A stretch of DNA of 64,000 nt, from positions 56,366 through 120,365 of the forward strand of contig NZ_VOBN01000019.1 of NCBI RefSeq assembly GCF_008370045.1, read 5' to 3'. Shown piece by piece: positions 26,838 to 34,627 of the stretch. Origin of the DNA: Pseudomonas sp. ANT_J12. Its GTDB lineage: Bacteria; Pseudomonadota; Gammaproteobacteria; Pseudomonadales; Pseudomonadaceae. Positions within the stretch are counted from its first letter, which is position 1. Each line of letters opens with the position of its first letter. A program made the position numbers and the translations under genes. The notes under the pieces are model-generated. The model did no database searches, had not been told where the DNA came from, and was given only the letters and a program-made list of their open reading frames with translations.

Positions 26838-28175
26838 ATGACACAGGCAATTGCATCGCCCATCGTTCACGACCTGATCGGCATCGGTTTCGGCCCTTCG
26901 AACCTGGCCCTGGCCATCGCCCTGCAAGAGCGCGGGCCGAGCCAGGGTGAACTGGATGTACTGTTTCTCGACAAGCAGGCCACGTACAGCTGGCACGGCA
27001 ACACGCTGTCGACCCAGAGCGAGTTGCAGATTTCCTTTCTCAAGGACCTGGTGACCCTGCGCAACCCGACCAGCCCGTACTCGTTCGTCAACTACCTCAA
27101 GCACCACGGGCGCCTGGTGGACTTCATCAACCTGGGCACCTTCTACCCGTGCCGCATGGAGTACAACGACTACCTGCGCTGGGTCGCCGGGCAGTTCACC
27201 GAGCAGAGCCGCTACGGCGAAGAAGTGCTGGCCATCGAGCCGGTGCTGCACAACCAGCACGTCGAAGCGCTGCGCGTGATCTCCCGCGATACCCAGGGCC
27301 AGCAACACGTGCGCACCACCCGTTCAGTGGTGGTCAGCGCTGGCGGAACCCCGCGTATTCCGGAGGCGTTCAAAGCGCTGAAGGATGATGGCCGCGTGTT
27401 CCACCACTCGCAGTACCTGGCGCAGATGGCCAAGCAGCCGTGCGTGGACAACCAACCGATGAGCATCGCGATCATCGGCGGCGGGCAGAGTGCGGCGGAA
27501 GCCTTTATCGACCTGAACGACAGCTTCCCGTCGGTGCAGGTGGACATGATCCTGCGCGGCTCGGCCTTGAAGCCGGCGGACGACAGCCCGTTCGTCAATG
27601 AAGTGTTCTCGCCGGAGTTCACCGACCTGGTGTTCCAGCAAGCCAGCAGTGAGCGCGAGCGCCTGGTCAACGAGTACCACAACACCAACTACTCGGTGGT
27701 GGACATCGACCTGATCGAACGCATCTACGGCATCTTCTATCGCCAGAAGGTTTCCGGGATTGCGCGCCATGCGTTCCGCACCCTGACCACGATTGAAAAA
27801 GCCACCGCCACCGAGCAAGGTATCGAGCTGGCGGTACGCAACAATGCCACGGGCGAAGTCACGGTTCGACATTACGACGCGGTGGTGCTGGCCACCGGTT
27901 ACGAGCGGCAGATGCACCGCAAGCTGCTGGCGCCGCTGGAGGCGTACCTGGGCGACTTCGAAGTCGACCGCCATTACAAACTGATCACCGACGAGCGCTG
28001 CAAGGCCGGCATCTACATGCAGGGCTTCTGCCAGGCCAGCCACGGCTTGAGCGATACCTTGCTGTCGATCCTGCCGATTCGCGCCGATGAGATTGCCGGG
28101 TCGCTGTATGACCATGGCAAGTCCCGTGGGCATACTCGTTCGGTGATGGATTTGTTACTCGCGACTGCCAGCTAA
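26838..28175 (+). CDS. pvdA: L-ornithine N5-monooxygenase PvdA
   Basis: A 445-residue FAD/NADPH-dependent N-hydroxylase that makes N5-hydroxyornithine, the hydroxamate precursor of pyoverdine. The FAD motif GIGFGPSN lies near residues 14-22, the NADPH motif IIGGGQSAAEAF near 212-223, and the C-terminal LATGYE motif is present. Length equals the usual PvdA size. AGAGGA lies about 9 nt before the ATG, and a perfect PvdS-type box precedes it. It supplies hydroxyornithine for the NRPS modules; the formyltransferase gene pvdF is not in the window. Confidence 0.97.
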   Translation: MTQAIASPIVHDLIGIGFGPSNLALAIALQERGPSQGELDVLFLDKQATYSWHGNTLSTQSELQISFLKDLVTLRNPTSPYSFVNYLKHHGRLVDFINLGTFYPCRMEYNDYLRWVAGQFTEQSRYGEEVLAIEPVLHNQHVEALRVISRDTQGQQHVRTTRSVVVSAGGTPRIPEAFKALKDDGRVFHHSQYLAQMAKQPCVDNQPMSIAIIGGGQSAAEAFIDLNDSFPSVQVDMILRGSALKPADDSPFVNEVFSPEFTDLVFQQASSERERLVNEYHNTNYSVVDIDLIERIYGIFYRQKVSGIARHAFRTLTTIEKATATEQGIELAVRNNATGEVTVRHYDAVVLATGYERQMHRKLLAPLEAYLGDFEVDRHYKLITDERCKAGIYMQGFCQASHGLSDTLLSILPIRADEIAGSLYDHGKSRGHTRSVMDLLLATAS

Positions 28176-28186
28176 CCCTTCTCCCT

Positions 28187-28293
28187 GATTGTTCCCACGC
28201 TCCGCGTGGGAATGCAGCCCGGGACGCTCCGCGTCCCATTGGAACGCAGAGCGTCCCTGGAGGCATTCCCACGCGGAGCGTGGGAACGATCAA
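28187..28293. repeat. Large nested palindromic repeat, copy 1
   Basis: A repeat of about 105 nt with outer arms GTTCCCACGCTCCGCG/CGCGGAGCGTGGGAAC and inner arms around GGGACGCTCCGCGTCCC. It is shared with 60781-60895. A half REP (AAGCCCCCTCGCCACA) adjoins its right end. The following 28310-28420 holds nothing recognised. Confidence 0.9.
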
Positions 28294-28419
28294 GCCCCCT
28301 CGCCACAGTTTTTTGATCATCCTGAACCCTTCCTGAAGAACCTGCCGATTCTCCCGGCACTCGCCCAAGCATCGTTTACTCTCCAGAAATCGGGGCGTAA
28401 GCTTCGCGCGTTTTCATCA

Positions 28420-28695
28420 ATAGCGGAGACCCACAGTGGGTACTTGTTCGAGTGACAGTCGTCGGCCGGTTTCAGTGACCGGCATTTTCTCGGCAAGCTA
28501 ACGCGCAATTTTTTTGTGCCGTTACCTTGCTGACAAGCGAGTAGCGGCATCCCGATCGCGGCCAGTGGCGGCGCGATACCCGAGGTCCCTCTCATCGACG
28601 CTGAACCGTGCGTGATGTTCGACTTGCCTGTCGTCATCGCGGCGACTCGACGCGCCTGCTCGACGGTTTCCCGGCTGACCCTGGGGGCAACTGCC
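28420..28695 (+). promoter_or_regulatory. Long structured leader region upstream of the magnesium ATPase gene
   Basis: A gene-free stretch of about 270 nt before mgtA. It contains a 13-nt palindrome (ACCCACAGTGGGT, 28429-28441), a short GCCGGT/ACCGGC hairpin followed by a T-rich run, a run of seven T, and further GC-rich inverted segments. Magnesium transporter genes often have regulatory leaders, but no known riboswitch consensus was recognised here. Confidence 0.35.
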
Positions 28696-31401
28696 ATGAA
28701 CCTGACCTTGCTCAAGGAATTCTTCGCCGGATTCCTGCGCACCCGCCACATCGCCCGGCACTTCCGTCGCCTGGCCTTGCTGGAAAGCATCAACGACACC
28801 ACGGTCAGCCGTGAAGTACCGCCGACCCTGGCGCAGACGTTGGTGTCCGCCGCCAACAGCGACACCGGCCATCTGCTGGACAGCCTCGGCAGTCACAGCG
28901 ATGGTTTGAGCGAACTCGAAGCCGACACCCTGCGCGAGCAATTCGGCCTCAACGAAGTCGAGCACGAACAGCCGCTGCCGTGGTGGGTGCACCTGTGGCA
29001 CTGCTACAAAAACCCGTTCAACCTGCTGCTGACCTTGTTGGCGGCGGTGTCGTGGTTCACCGAAGACATCAAGGCCGCCGTGGTGATTTTCTCCATGGTG
29101 GTGCTCTCGACCTTGCTGCGGTTCTGGCAGGAAGCCAAGTCGAACCAGGCCGCCGACGCGCTCAAGGCCATGGTGAGCAACACTGCCACCGTGCTGCGCC
29201 AGGGCGCGCAGCGCATCGAGTTGCCGATCAAGCAATTGGTGCCCGGGGACCTGATCGTGCTTTCGGCCGGCGACATGATCCCCGCCGATTGCCGGGTACT
29301 CAGCGCCAAGGACCTGTTCGTCAGCCAGGCGGCGATGACCGGCGAATCCATGCCCGTGGAAAAATTCCCGCGCCAGCAGGACCGCGACACCGCCAACCCG
29401 CTGGACCTGGACAACATTCTGTTCATGGGCACCAACGTGGTCTCGGGTTCAGCCATTGCGGTGATCCTGACCACCGGCAACAGCACCTATTTCGGTGCCC
29501 TGGCCCAGCGGGTCAGCGCCACCGACCGGGCGCCGACTTCGTTCCAGAATGGCGTGAACAAGGTCAGTTGGCTGCTGATCCGCTTTATGTTCGTGATGGC
29601 GCCGCTGGTGTTGTTCATCAACGGCTTCACCAAGGGCGACTGGATGCAGGCGCTGCTGTTCGCGCTGTCGATTGCCGTGGGCCTGACCCCGGAAATGCTG
29701 CCGATGATCGTCACCTCGACGTTGGCCAAGGGCGCGGTGTTCCTGTCGCGCAAGAAAGTCATCGTCAAGCGCCTGGACGCGATCCAGAACTTCGGCGCCA
29801 TGGACGTGCTGTGCACCGACAAGACCGGGACCCTGACCCAGGACAAAATCTTCCTCGCCCGGCATGTGGACGTCTGGGGCGAAGAGTCCGATGACGTACT
29901 GGAAATGGCCTACCTCAACAGCTACTACCAGACGGGCCTGAAAAACCTGCTGGACGTGGCGGTGTTGCAACACGTCGAAGTGCACCGGGAACTGGAAGTG
30001 GCCACGGCGTTTGCCAAGGTCGATGAGGTGCCGTTCGACTTCACCCGCCGACGCATGTCGGTGGTGGTGGCCGAGCATGATCAACAGCACCATTTGCTGG
30101 TGTGCAAAGGCGCGGTGGAAGAAATCCTCGCCGGTTGCACCCGGGTTCGCCACGGCGACAACGACGAACCGTTGACCGATGAGCTGCTGGCGCGGATCCG
30201 TGAAGTGACCGCGTCTTTCAACGAAGAAGGCTTGCGCGTGGTGGCCGTGGCGGCGCGGCACACGCCCAAGGATCAGGCGGTCTACAGCATCTCCGATGAA
30301 CAACAGATGACCCTGATCGGCTACGTCGCCTTCCTCGATCCACCGAAGGAAAGCACCGCGCCGGCCCTGCGGGCGCTGGCCGAACATGGCATCGCGGTGA
30401 AAGTGCTGACCGGCGATAACGAACTGGTCACCGCCAAGATCTGCCGCGAAGTCGGCCTGGAGCAACAAGGCCTGTTGATGGGCAACGATGTCGAACGCAT
30501 GAGCGACGCCGAACTGGCGCTGGCGGTGGAAACCACCAATGTCTTCGCCAAACTGACACCGTCGCACAAGGAACGCATTGTGCGTCTGCTCAAAGGCAAC
30601 GGCCACGTGGTCGGCTTCATGGGCGACGGCATCAACGACGCCCCGGCGTTGCGCGCAGCGGACATCGGTATTTCGGTGGACAGCGCGGTGGACATCGCCA
30701 AGGAAGCGGCCGACATCATCCTCCTGGAAAAAAGCCTGATGGTGCTGGAGGAGGGCGTGCTGGAAGGACGACGGACCTTCGCCAACATGCTCAAGTACAT
30801 CAAAATGACCGCCAGTTCGAACTTCGGCAACGTGTTCTCGGTGCTGGTGGCCAGTGCGTTTATCCCGTTCCTGCCCATGCTGCCGATGCACCTGCTGGTG
30901 CAAAACCTGCTGTATGACATTTCGCAGATTGCCATCCCGTTCGATAACGTCGATGCCGAGATGCTGAAGAAACCCCAACGCTGGCAACCGGCGGACGTCG
31001 GGCGCTTCATGCTGTTCTTCGGGCCGATCAGCTCGATCTTCGACATCACCACGTTTGCCTTGATGTGGTACGTGTTCGACGCCAACACCCCGGATCACCA
31101 GACGTTGTTCCAGTCCGGCTGGTTTGTGGTGGGGCTGCTGACCCAGACCCTGATCGTGCACATGATCCGCACACCGAAGATCCCGTTCCTGCAAAGCCGC
31201 GCGGCCATGCCGTTGATGATCATGACCGGGGTCATCATGGCCATCGGTATCTTCCTGCCGATGGGGCCGTTCGCGCACTACTTCAAACTGCAGGCGCTGC
31301 CGTCGCTGTACTTCGTGTTTTTGCCGGTGATTCTGCTGGCGTACATGGGCCTGACCCAGGCGGTGAAGGGCTTCTACATTCGCCGGTTTGGCTGGCAATA
31401 A
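28696..31401 (+). CDS. mgtA: Magnesium-importing P-type ATPase, MgtA/MgtB type
   Basis: A P-type ATPase of 901 residues from this start, the usual MgtA length. It shows the phosphorylation site DKTGTLTQD with Asp375, the TGES actuator loop (MTGESMPVEK), the hinge GDGINDAPAL, and membrane helices grouped as two, two and six. The class IIIB features (PEMLPMIV in helix 4, long C-terminal membrane part) point to Mg2+ import. Open frame extends 28 codons upstream to a GTG/ATG at 28612-28615, but that would lengthen the protein beyond the family; the ATG at 28696 begins the usual amphipathic N-terminus. It stands alone, preceded by a long leader and followed by a REPIN. Confidence 0.92.
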   Translation: MNLTLLKEFFAGFLRTRHIARHFRRLALLESINDTTVSREVPPTLAQTLVSAANSDTGHLLDSLGSHSDGLSELEADTLREQFGLNEVEHEQPLPWWVHLWHCYKNPFNLLLTLLAAVSWFTEDIKAAVVIFSMVVLSTLLRFWQEAKSNQAADALKAMVSNTATVLRQGAQRIELPIKQLVPGDLIVLSAGDMIPADCRVLSAKDLFVSQAAMTGESMPVEKFPRQQDRDTANPLDLDNILFMGTNVVSGSAIAVILTTGNSTYFGALAQRVSATDRAPTSFQNGVNKVSWLLIRFMFVMAPLVLFINGFTKGDWMQALLFALSIAVGLTPEMLPMIVTSTLAKGAVFLSRKKVIVKRLDAIQNFGAMDVLCTDKTGTLTQDKIFLARHVDVWGEESDDVLEMAYLNSYYQTGLKNLLDVAVLQHVEVHRELEVATAFAKVDEVPFDFTRRRMSVVVAEHDQQHHLLVCKGAVEEILAGCTRVRHGDNDEPLTDELLARIREVTASFNEEGLRVVAVAARHTPKDQAVYSISDEQQMTLIGYVAFLDPPKESTAPALRALAEHGIAVKVLTGDNELVTAKICREVGLEQQGLLMGNDVERMSDAELALAVETTNVFAKLTPSHKERIVRLLKGNGHVVGFMGDGINDAPALRAADIGISVDSAVDIAKEAADIILLEKSLMVLEEGVLEGRRTFANMLKYIKMTASSNFGNVFSVLVASAFIPFLPMLPMHLLVQNLLYDISQIAIPFDNVDAEMLKKPQRWQPADVGRFMLFFGPISSIFDITTFALMWYVFDANTPDHQTLFQSGWFVVGLLTQTLIVHMIRTPKIPFLQSRAAMPLMIMTGVIMAIGIFLPMGPFAHYFKLQALPSLYFVFLPVILLAYMGLTQAVKGFYIRRFGWQ

Positions 31402-31410
31402 AACGCTGTT

Positions 31411-31502
31411 GTGGCGAGGGAGCTTGCTCCCGTTCGGCGGCGAAGCCGTCGTCGAAGGGGGCCGCTTCGCAGCCCAGCGGGAGCAAGCTCCCTCGCCACA
31501 GG
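31411..31502. repeat. REPIN (inverted REP pair), copy A
   Basis: Two REP hairpins in opposite orientation, outer arms GCGAGGGAGCTTGCTCCC and its exact complement, around a GC-rich centre. It shares its family with the REPIN at 54428-54521 and fills most of the gap after mgtA. Confidence 0.9.
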
Positions 31503-31554
31503 TGTTGCGCCAACGCCACATCGGTGTTGGACCTGCTGAAGACACATTTCAGAA

Positions 31555-31590
31555 GCGTCCTACATCGGTTTCAAGGTGTTTCGTCTAGCG
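31555..31590 (+). promoter_or_regulatory. Shared upstream motif, copy 1
   Basis: GCGTCCTACA followed after about 21 nt by GTGTTTCGTCTAGC. Similar pairs precede the genes at 32135 and 33417. It lies about 30-65 nt before the pseudo-receiver start at 31620 and is probably a promoter or operator of that gene. Confidence 0.45.
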
Positions 31591-31619
31591 TTAGGAAAAC
31601 CCCGAACCAGTCGAAACCC

Positions 31620-32009
31620 ATGTCGCTTCAACCCCTGCACATCCTGATCGCCGAACCCCAGCCACTTCTGCAACAACGCATGGCCAGACACCTCAACGAA
31701 CTGGGCTATCGACGCATCACCCAGGTGACCTCCCTGCGCGAACTTCTGGACTTGACCCACTATTCCTACGAACCCTTCGAGGCATTCGACCTGCTGATCA
31801 TCAACGGCGAGTTACTGAGCAGCGCCGGTGCCGATCCTCACCGGTTTTTCATGCGCAATGCCCAGGTCCGCCACGGTTTGATCCATGACGCACGTCGCGG
31901 CCAGGAAAAGCCCGAGCTGCTGTTTACCTCGTGCCGACGACAACTGAGCCTCATTCGTACGCCGGATCGGCAAACGCTCCAGGCTTTTATGCAAAGCCTT
32001 GAGTGGTGA
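31620..32009 (+). CDS. Small receiver-like protein lacking the phospho-acceptor Asp (pseudo-receiver 1)
   Basis: A 129-residue single-domain protein with the receiver (CheY-like) pattern: an opening hydrophobic strand ILIAEP, an alpha/beta rhythm, and a strand FDLLIIN where receivers have the phosphorylated Asp. Here that position is Asn62, and the acid pocket pair is Glu-Pro instead of Asp-Asp, so aspartyl phosphorylation looks impossible. The C-terminal third diverges from ordinary receivers. It is similar in plan to the protein at 33417 (both have a YxxEPF...FDLL/V..N stretch). It precedes the RocR-like gene on the same strand and shares an upstream motif with it. Role unknown; a binding partner or decoy in the Roc phosphorelay is inferred. 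Confidence 0.8.
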   Translation: MSLQPLHILIAEPQPLLQQRMARHLNELGYRRITQVTSLRELLDLTHYSYEPFEAFDLLIINGELLSSAGADPHRFFMRNAQVRHGLIHDARRGQEKPELLFTSCRRQLSLIRTPDRQTLQAFMQSLEW

Positions 32010-32040
32010 TCCAGTTCTACCGGCACTAGAAGGTTTATGG

Positions 32041-32078
32041 GACGTTTCCTACAGAGTTTCAGACGTTTCCTAATTAGC
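32041..32078 (+). promoter_or_regulatory. Shared upstream motif, copy 2 (tandem GACGTTTCCTA)
   Basis: An exact 11-nt direct repeat, GACGTTTCCTA, at 32041-32051 and 32062-32072. The copies start 21 nt apart, two helical turns, and are followed by TTAGCTTGC. This layout is typical of a dimeric regulator bound on one DNA face. It lies 57-94 nt before the RocR-like start. Confidence 0.55.
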
Positions 32079-32134
32079 TTGCCCCGTGGTTCCTGGACAA
32101 TCGTCGCACCCCAACCGACGAGTCGACGCCTTCC

Positions 32135-33340
32135 ATGCCTAACCTGCCTCTGCGTGTCCTGGTGCTCGAAGATCACACCTTTCAGCGTTCCGTCGCCGTG
32201 AACATGTTGCGCACGCTGGGTTGCCACGAGGTATTCGAAGCCAGCGACGGCGCCGAAGCGCTGGAGGTCCTGGACGCGGTCGGCGCGGTGGATATCGCCC
32301 TGTGCGACTTGCAGATGGAAGGCATGGACGGCCTGGCCTTTTTGCAGCGGGTCGGCGCTTCGGGGCAGGTGAAGTCGATCATCATCAGCAGTGTGTTGTC
32401 GGCGGATTTGCGTCGGGCGGTGCATCAGATGGTGTCGCTGTCGGGCCTGGCGCTGCTCGGCGATGTCGGCAAACCGTTGCATGGTGAGGTGCTGGCGCAA
32501 TTGTTGAACAATTACCTCAACAGCCCGGTTGCCAAGCCTTGGTCGATGCAAATCCCGGAGCTGGCCACCGAGCAGGAAGTGCGTGGGGCGCTGGCCGCCC
32601 GGCAATTGCAGGCCTGGTATCAACCCAAGTTCAACCTGCAAACCGGTGGCGTGTGTGGGGTCGAGGTGCTATGTCGCTGGTTGCATCCGCTCAAGGGTGT
32701 GTTGTCGCCTGCGGTGTTCATGCCGGTGCTGGAGCGATGCGGGTTGATGGATGAGTTGCTGTTTGCCCAACTGGATCAGGCGTTGAGCCTGCAACAACAG
32801 GCCAGGCAACATGGCTTCACGCTGAACATGGCGTTCAACCTGCAAACCTCGCAACTGGCCAATAGCGAGCTGACGTTCACCATCAAGGACATCCTGGCCC
32901 GGCACGCCACAGTGGGCGCGAGCCTGACGTTTGAACTCACCGAAAGCGGTCTGCTGGAGGCCCCGGCCACCAGCCTCGAAAGCCTGGTGCGTTTGCGGAT
33001 GATGGGCTGTCGGTTGTCCATCGACGATTTCGGTGCCGGGTTTTCCTCGCTGCAACGCCTGTGTCAGTTGCCGTTCAACGAGATCAAGCTCGATGCCGAA
33101 TTTGTCCGCACCCTGGAACACGAACCTCGTTGCCGCGCCGTGATCAGCAGCACCCTGGCGTTAGGTGAGGCGTTGGGGATGTCGGTGGTCATCGAAGGCA
33201 TCGAAACCGAGGCGCAACGCCAGCAATTGTTGGCGCTGGGTTGCACCCAAGGGCAGGGCTACTGGTACGCGCGACCCATGAGCAGTGAGGATTTGCTGCA
33301 ATGGTTGCCTTTGCGTGGGGCGGTGAGAAGTGATTTTTAG
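32135..33340 (+). CDS. rocR: REC-EAL response regulator, c-di-GMP phosphodiesterase RocR-like
   Basis: A 401-residue protein with an N-terminal receiver (phospho-acceptor Asp58 in LCDLQMEGMDG) and a C-terminal EAL domain. EAL signatures are EVLCRW from Glu177 (EVL in place of EAL), a FELTES segment, DDFGAGFSS from Asp297 (the loop that controls activity), IKLD and EGIETEAQ. The main c-di-GMP phosphodiesterase residues therefore appear present. Domain order and the neighbouring NarL-type regulator and unorthodox kinase match the Roc (Sad) system of P. aeruginosa, where RocR antagonises RocA1. It is flanked by two phosphorylation-deficient receiver proteins not found in the classical description. 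The start has a weak ribosome site; the gene lies behind a tandem direct repeat. Confidence 0.85.
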   Translation: MPNLPLRVLVLEDHTFQRSVAVNMLRTLGCHEVFEASDGAEALEVLDAVGAVDIALCDLQMEGMDGLAFLQRVGASGQVKSIIISSVLSADLRRAVHQMVSLSGLALLGDVGKPLHGEVLAQLLNNYLNSPVAKPWSMQIPELATEQEVRGALAARQLQAWYQPKFNLQTGGVCGVEVLCRWLHPLKGVLSPAVFMPVLERCGLMDELLFAQLDQALSLQQQARQHGFTLNMAFNLQTSQLANSELTFTIKDILARHATVGASLTFELTESGLLEAPATSLESLVRLRMMGCRLSIDDFGAGFSSLQRLCQLPFNEIKLDAEFVRTLEHEPRCRAVISSTLALGEALGMSVVIEGIETEAQRQQLLALGCTQGQGYWYARPMSSEDLLQWLPLRGAVRSDF

Positions 33341-33344
33341 GAAA

Positions 33345-33382
33345 GGTCCTACAGAAAATTCAACAGGTGTTCCGTAGCCTTG
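33345..33382 (+). promoter_or_regulatory. Shared upstream motif, copy 3
   Basis: GGTCCTACAGA and, about 23 nt later, TGTTCCGTAGCCTTGC. They resemble the motif pairs before 31620 and 32135, and begin at the RocR-like stop codon region, about 35-72 nt before the second pseudo-receiver. Confidence 0.45.
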
Positions 33383-33416
33383 CGCGACATGAATCTCTCA
33401 CTCTCCCGAGGCAATG

Positions 33417-33851
33417 ATGCCGAATAAAGCCTTACGAATACTGATCGCCGACGAGCAGCATTTCCATCGGATGAAAGTCGAGCGGCTGTTCAATCAACTC
33501 GATTACTTCCGTGTTGCACCCGCGCAAAATCTCGAAGAACTGCTGACCCTGGTGGAGTACGGTTGCGAGCCGTTCGATCTGGTGGTGGTCAATGCCGCCA
33601 TGGCGCACGGGGCGCTGGACTGGTTGGGATTCTTTCTGAACAACCCGCAAGTTCATTACGCCTTGATCTATGACGGTGAGCGGGCCCAATTGCCGCCGAT
33701 TCCGGGATGTGCGCAACAAAAGGTTCAGGTCAGCCATGGGGTACTGCCCGATCTGGGCACCCTGGTGCAGTTGATGACGGTGGTCGATCCGCCGATGCCG
33801 GCTGAAGACCAACCCTGGTTGACCCGCTTGTACAAGCAACAGCAGGGTTGA
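33417..33851 (+). CDS. Small receiver-like protein lacking the phospho-acceptor Asp (pseudo-receiver 2)
   Basis: A 144-residue single-domain protein. The receiver-like core opens ILIADE and retains an acidic pocket pair, but the expected phospho-acceptor strand reads FDLVVVN, with Asn59 for Asp. Its C-terminal extension diverges. It resembles the gene at 31620 and may be its paralogue. The ATG at 33417 is preferred over 33414 because GAGG is then 5 nt away instead of 2. It lies between the RocR-like and RocA1-like genes. No enzymatic or DNA-binding domain is visible; a role in protein-protein contact within the Roc phosphorelay is inferred. Confidence 0.8.
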   Translation: MPNKALRILIADEQHFHRMKVERLFNQLDYFRVAPAQNLEELLTLVEYGCEPFDLVVVNAAMAHGALDWLGFFLNNPQVHYALIYDGERAQLPPIPGCAQQKVQVSHGVLPDLGTLVQLMTVVDPPMPAEDQPWLTRLYKQQQG

Positions 33852-33864
33852 CCGTTCGTCGGAA

Positions 33865-33880
33865 CTGTCAGATCTGACAG
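33865..33880. promoter_or_regulatory. Perfect 16-nt palindrome upstream of the RocA1-like gene
   Basis: CTGTCAGATCTGACAG is completely self-complementary and sits 13 nt after the second pseudo-receiver stop and about 115 nt before the next start. A second small dyad, ACCGGG/CCCGGT, follows near 33932-33951. The palindrome may be an operator; a short terminator is less likely because the following T run is interrupted. Confidence 0.45.
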
Positions 33881-33994
33881 GTGGTTTTGCCTGATCTCCC
33901 ATGCAAAAGTCATTGCGCAGCCGTTGCGTCTACACCGGGCTAATCCCGGTGGTATTCGGTGTGCAGTCGTCATGTCTTTGCACAAGGAGTTGCC

Positions 33995-34615
33995 ATGAAG
34001 TCAGCGTTGATTGTGGACGATCATCCGGTGGTACGGGCCGCAGTCAAAATTGTCCTTGAGCAGAAGGGCTTCAGACGCATTTTTGAGGCGTCGAACGGTA
34101 GCGAGGTGATGTCGCTGTTGCGCGAGCATTCGCCGGAGCTGTTGGTGCTCGATCTGGTCATGCCGTCCCTCGACGGGCTTGATGTGCTGGAGCGAATCAG
34201 GGCCAGTGATCAGTCGTGCCGGGTGCTGGTTTTCTCGTCCCTGGACCCGCAGCATTTTCAAGAGCGTTGCATGCGTGCCGGGGCCCTGGCCTATGTCTCC
34301 AAAACCAACGACTTGAGGCATTTGCACGAAGCGGTGCACGCGCTCATGGCCGGCTACACCTATTTCACCCAGTTGCCAGCGGTATCGCGGGACAGTCTGC
34401 AAAGTACCGAAAAACAACTGATCGACTTACTCTCCAATCGCGAACTGACCATCTGCCAGCACCTGGCTCGCGGCATGAGCAACAAGGATATCGCCAGGGT
34501 CATGCACCTGAGCCACAAGACCGTCAGCACCTACAAGACGCGCCTGACTGAAAAACTCAGAGTGCCTTCGTCGGTGTACTTGCGTGAATTTGCCAAACGC
34601 AACCATCTGATCTGA
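33995..34615 (+). CDS. rocA1: NarL/BvgA-type response regulator, RocA1-like
   Basis: A 206-residue DNA-binding response regulator: receiver domain with Asp53 (VLDLVMPSLDG) and a C-terminal LuxR-type helix-turn-helix (LSNRELTICQHLARGMSNKDIARVM). The ATG at 33995 follows AAGGAG; the open frame 12 codons upstream has no such site. It is separated by 12 nt from the hybrid kinase, its likely phosphodonor. In P. aeruginosa RocA1 activates fimbrial (cup) genes; no such targets lie in this window. Symbol rests on domain architecture and gene order. Confidence 0.83.
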   Translation: MKSALIVDDHPVVRAAVKIVLEQKGFRRIFEASNGSEVMSLLREHSPELLVLDLVMPSLDGLDVLERIRASDQSCRVLVFSSLDPQHFQERCMRAGALAYVSKTNDLRHLHEAVHALMAGYTYFTQLPAVSRDSLQSTEKQLIDLLSNRELTICQHLARGMSNKDIARVMHLSHKTVSTYKTRLTEKLRVPSSVYLREFAKRNHLI

Positions 34616-34627
34616 ACGAGCCAGACC

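Noticed and set aside
28560..28620. A yybP-ykoY-like or M-box riboswitch before mgtA
   Set aside because: The consensus loops of these riboswitches could not be found; only generic hairpins are visible.
31411..31502. The REPIN as part of a CRISPR array
   Set aside because: It is a single inverted pair without repeated units and spacers.
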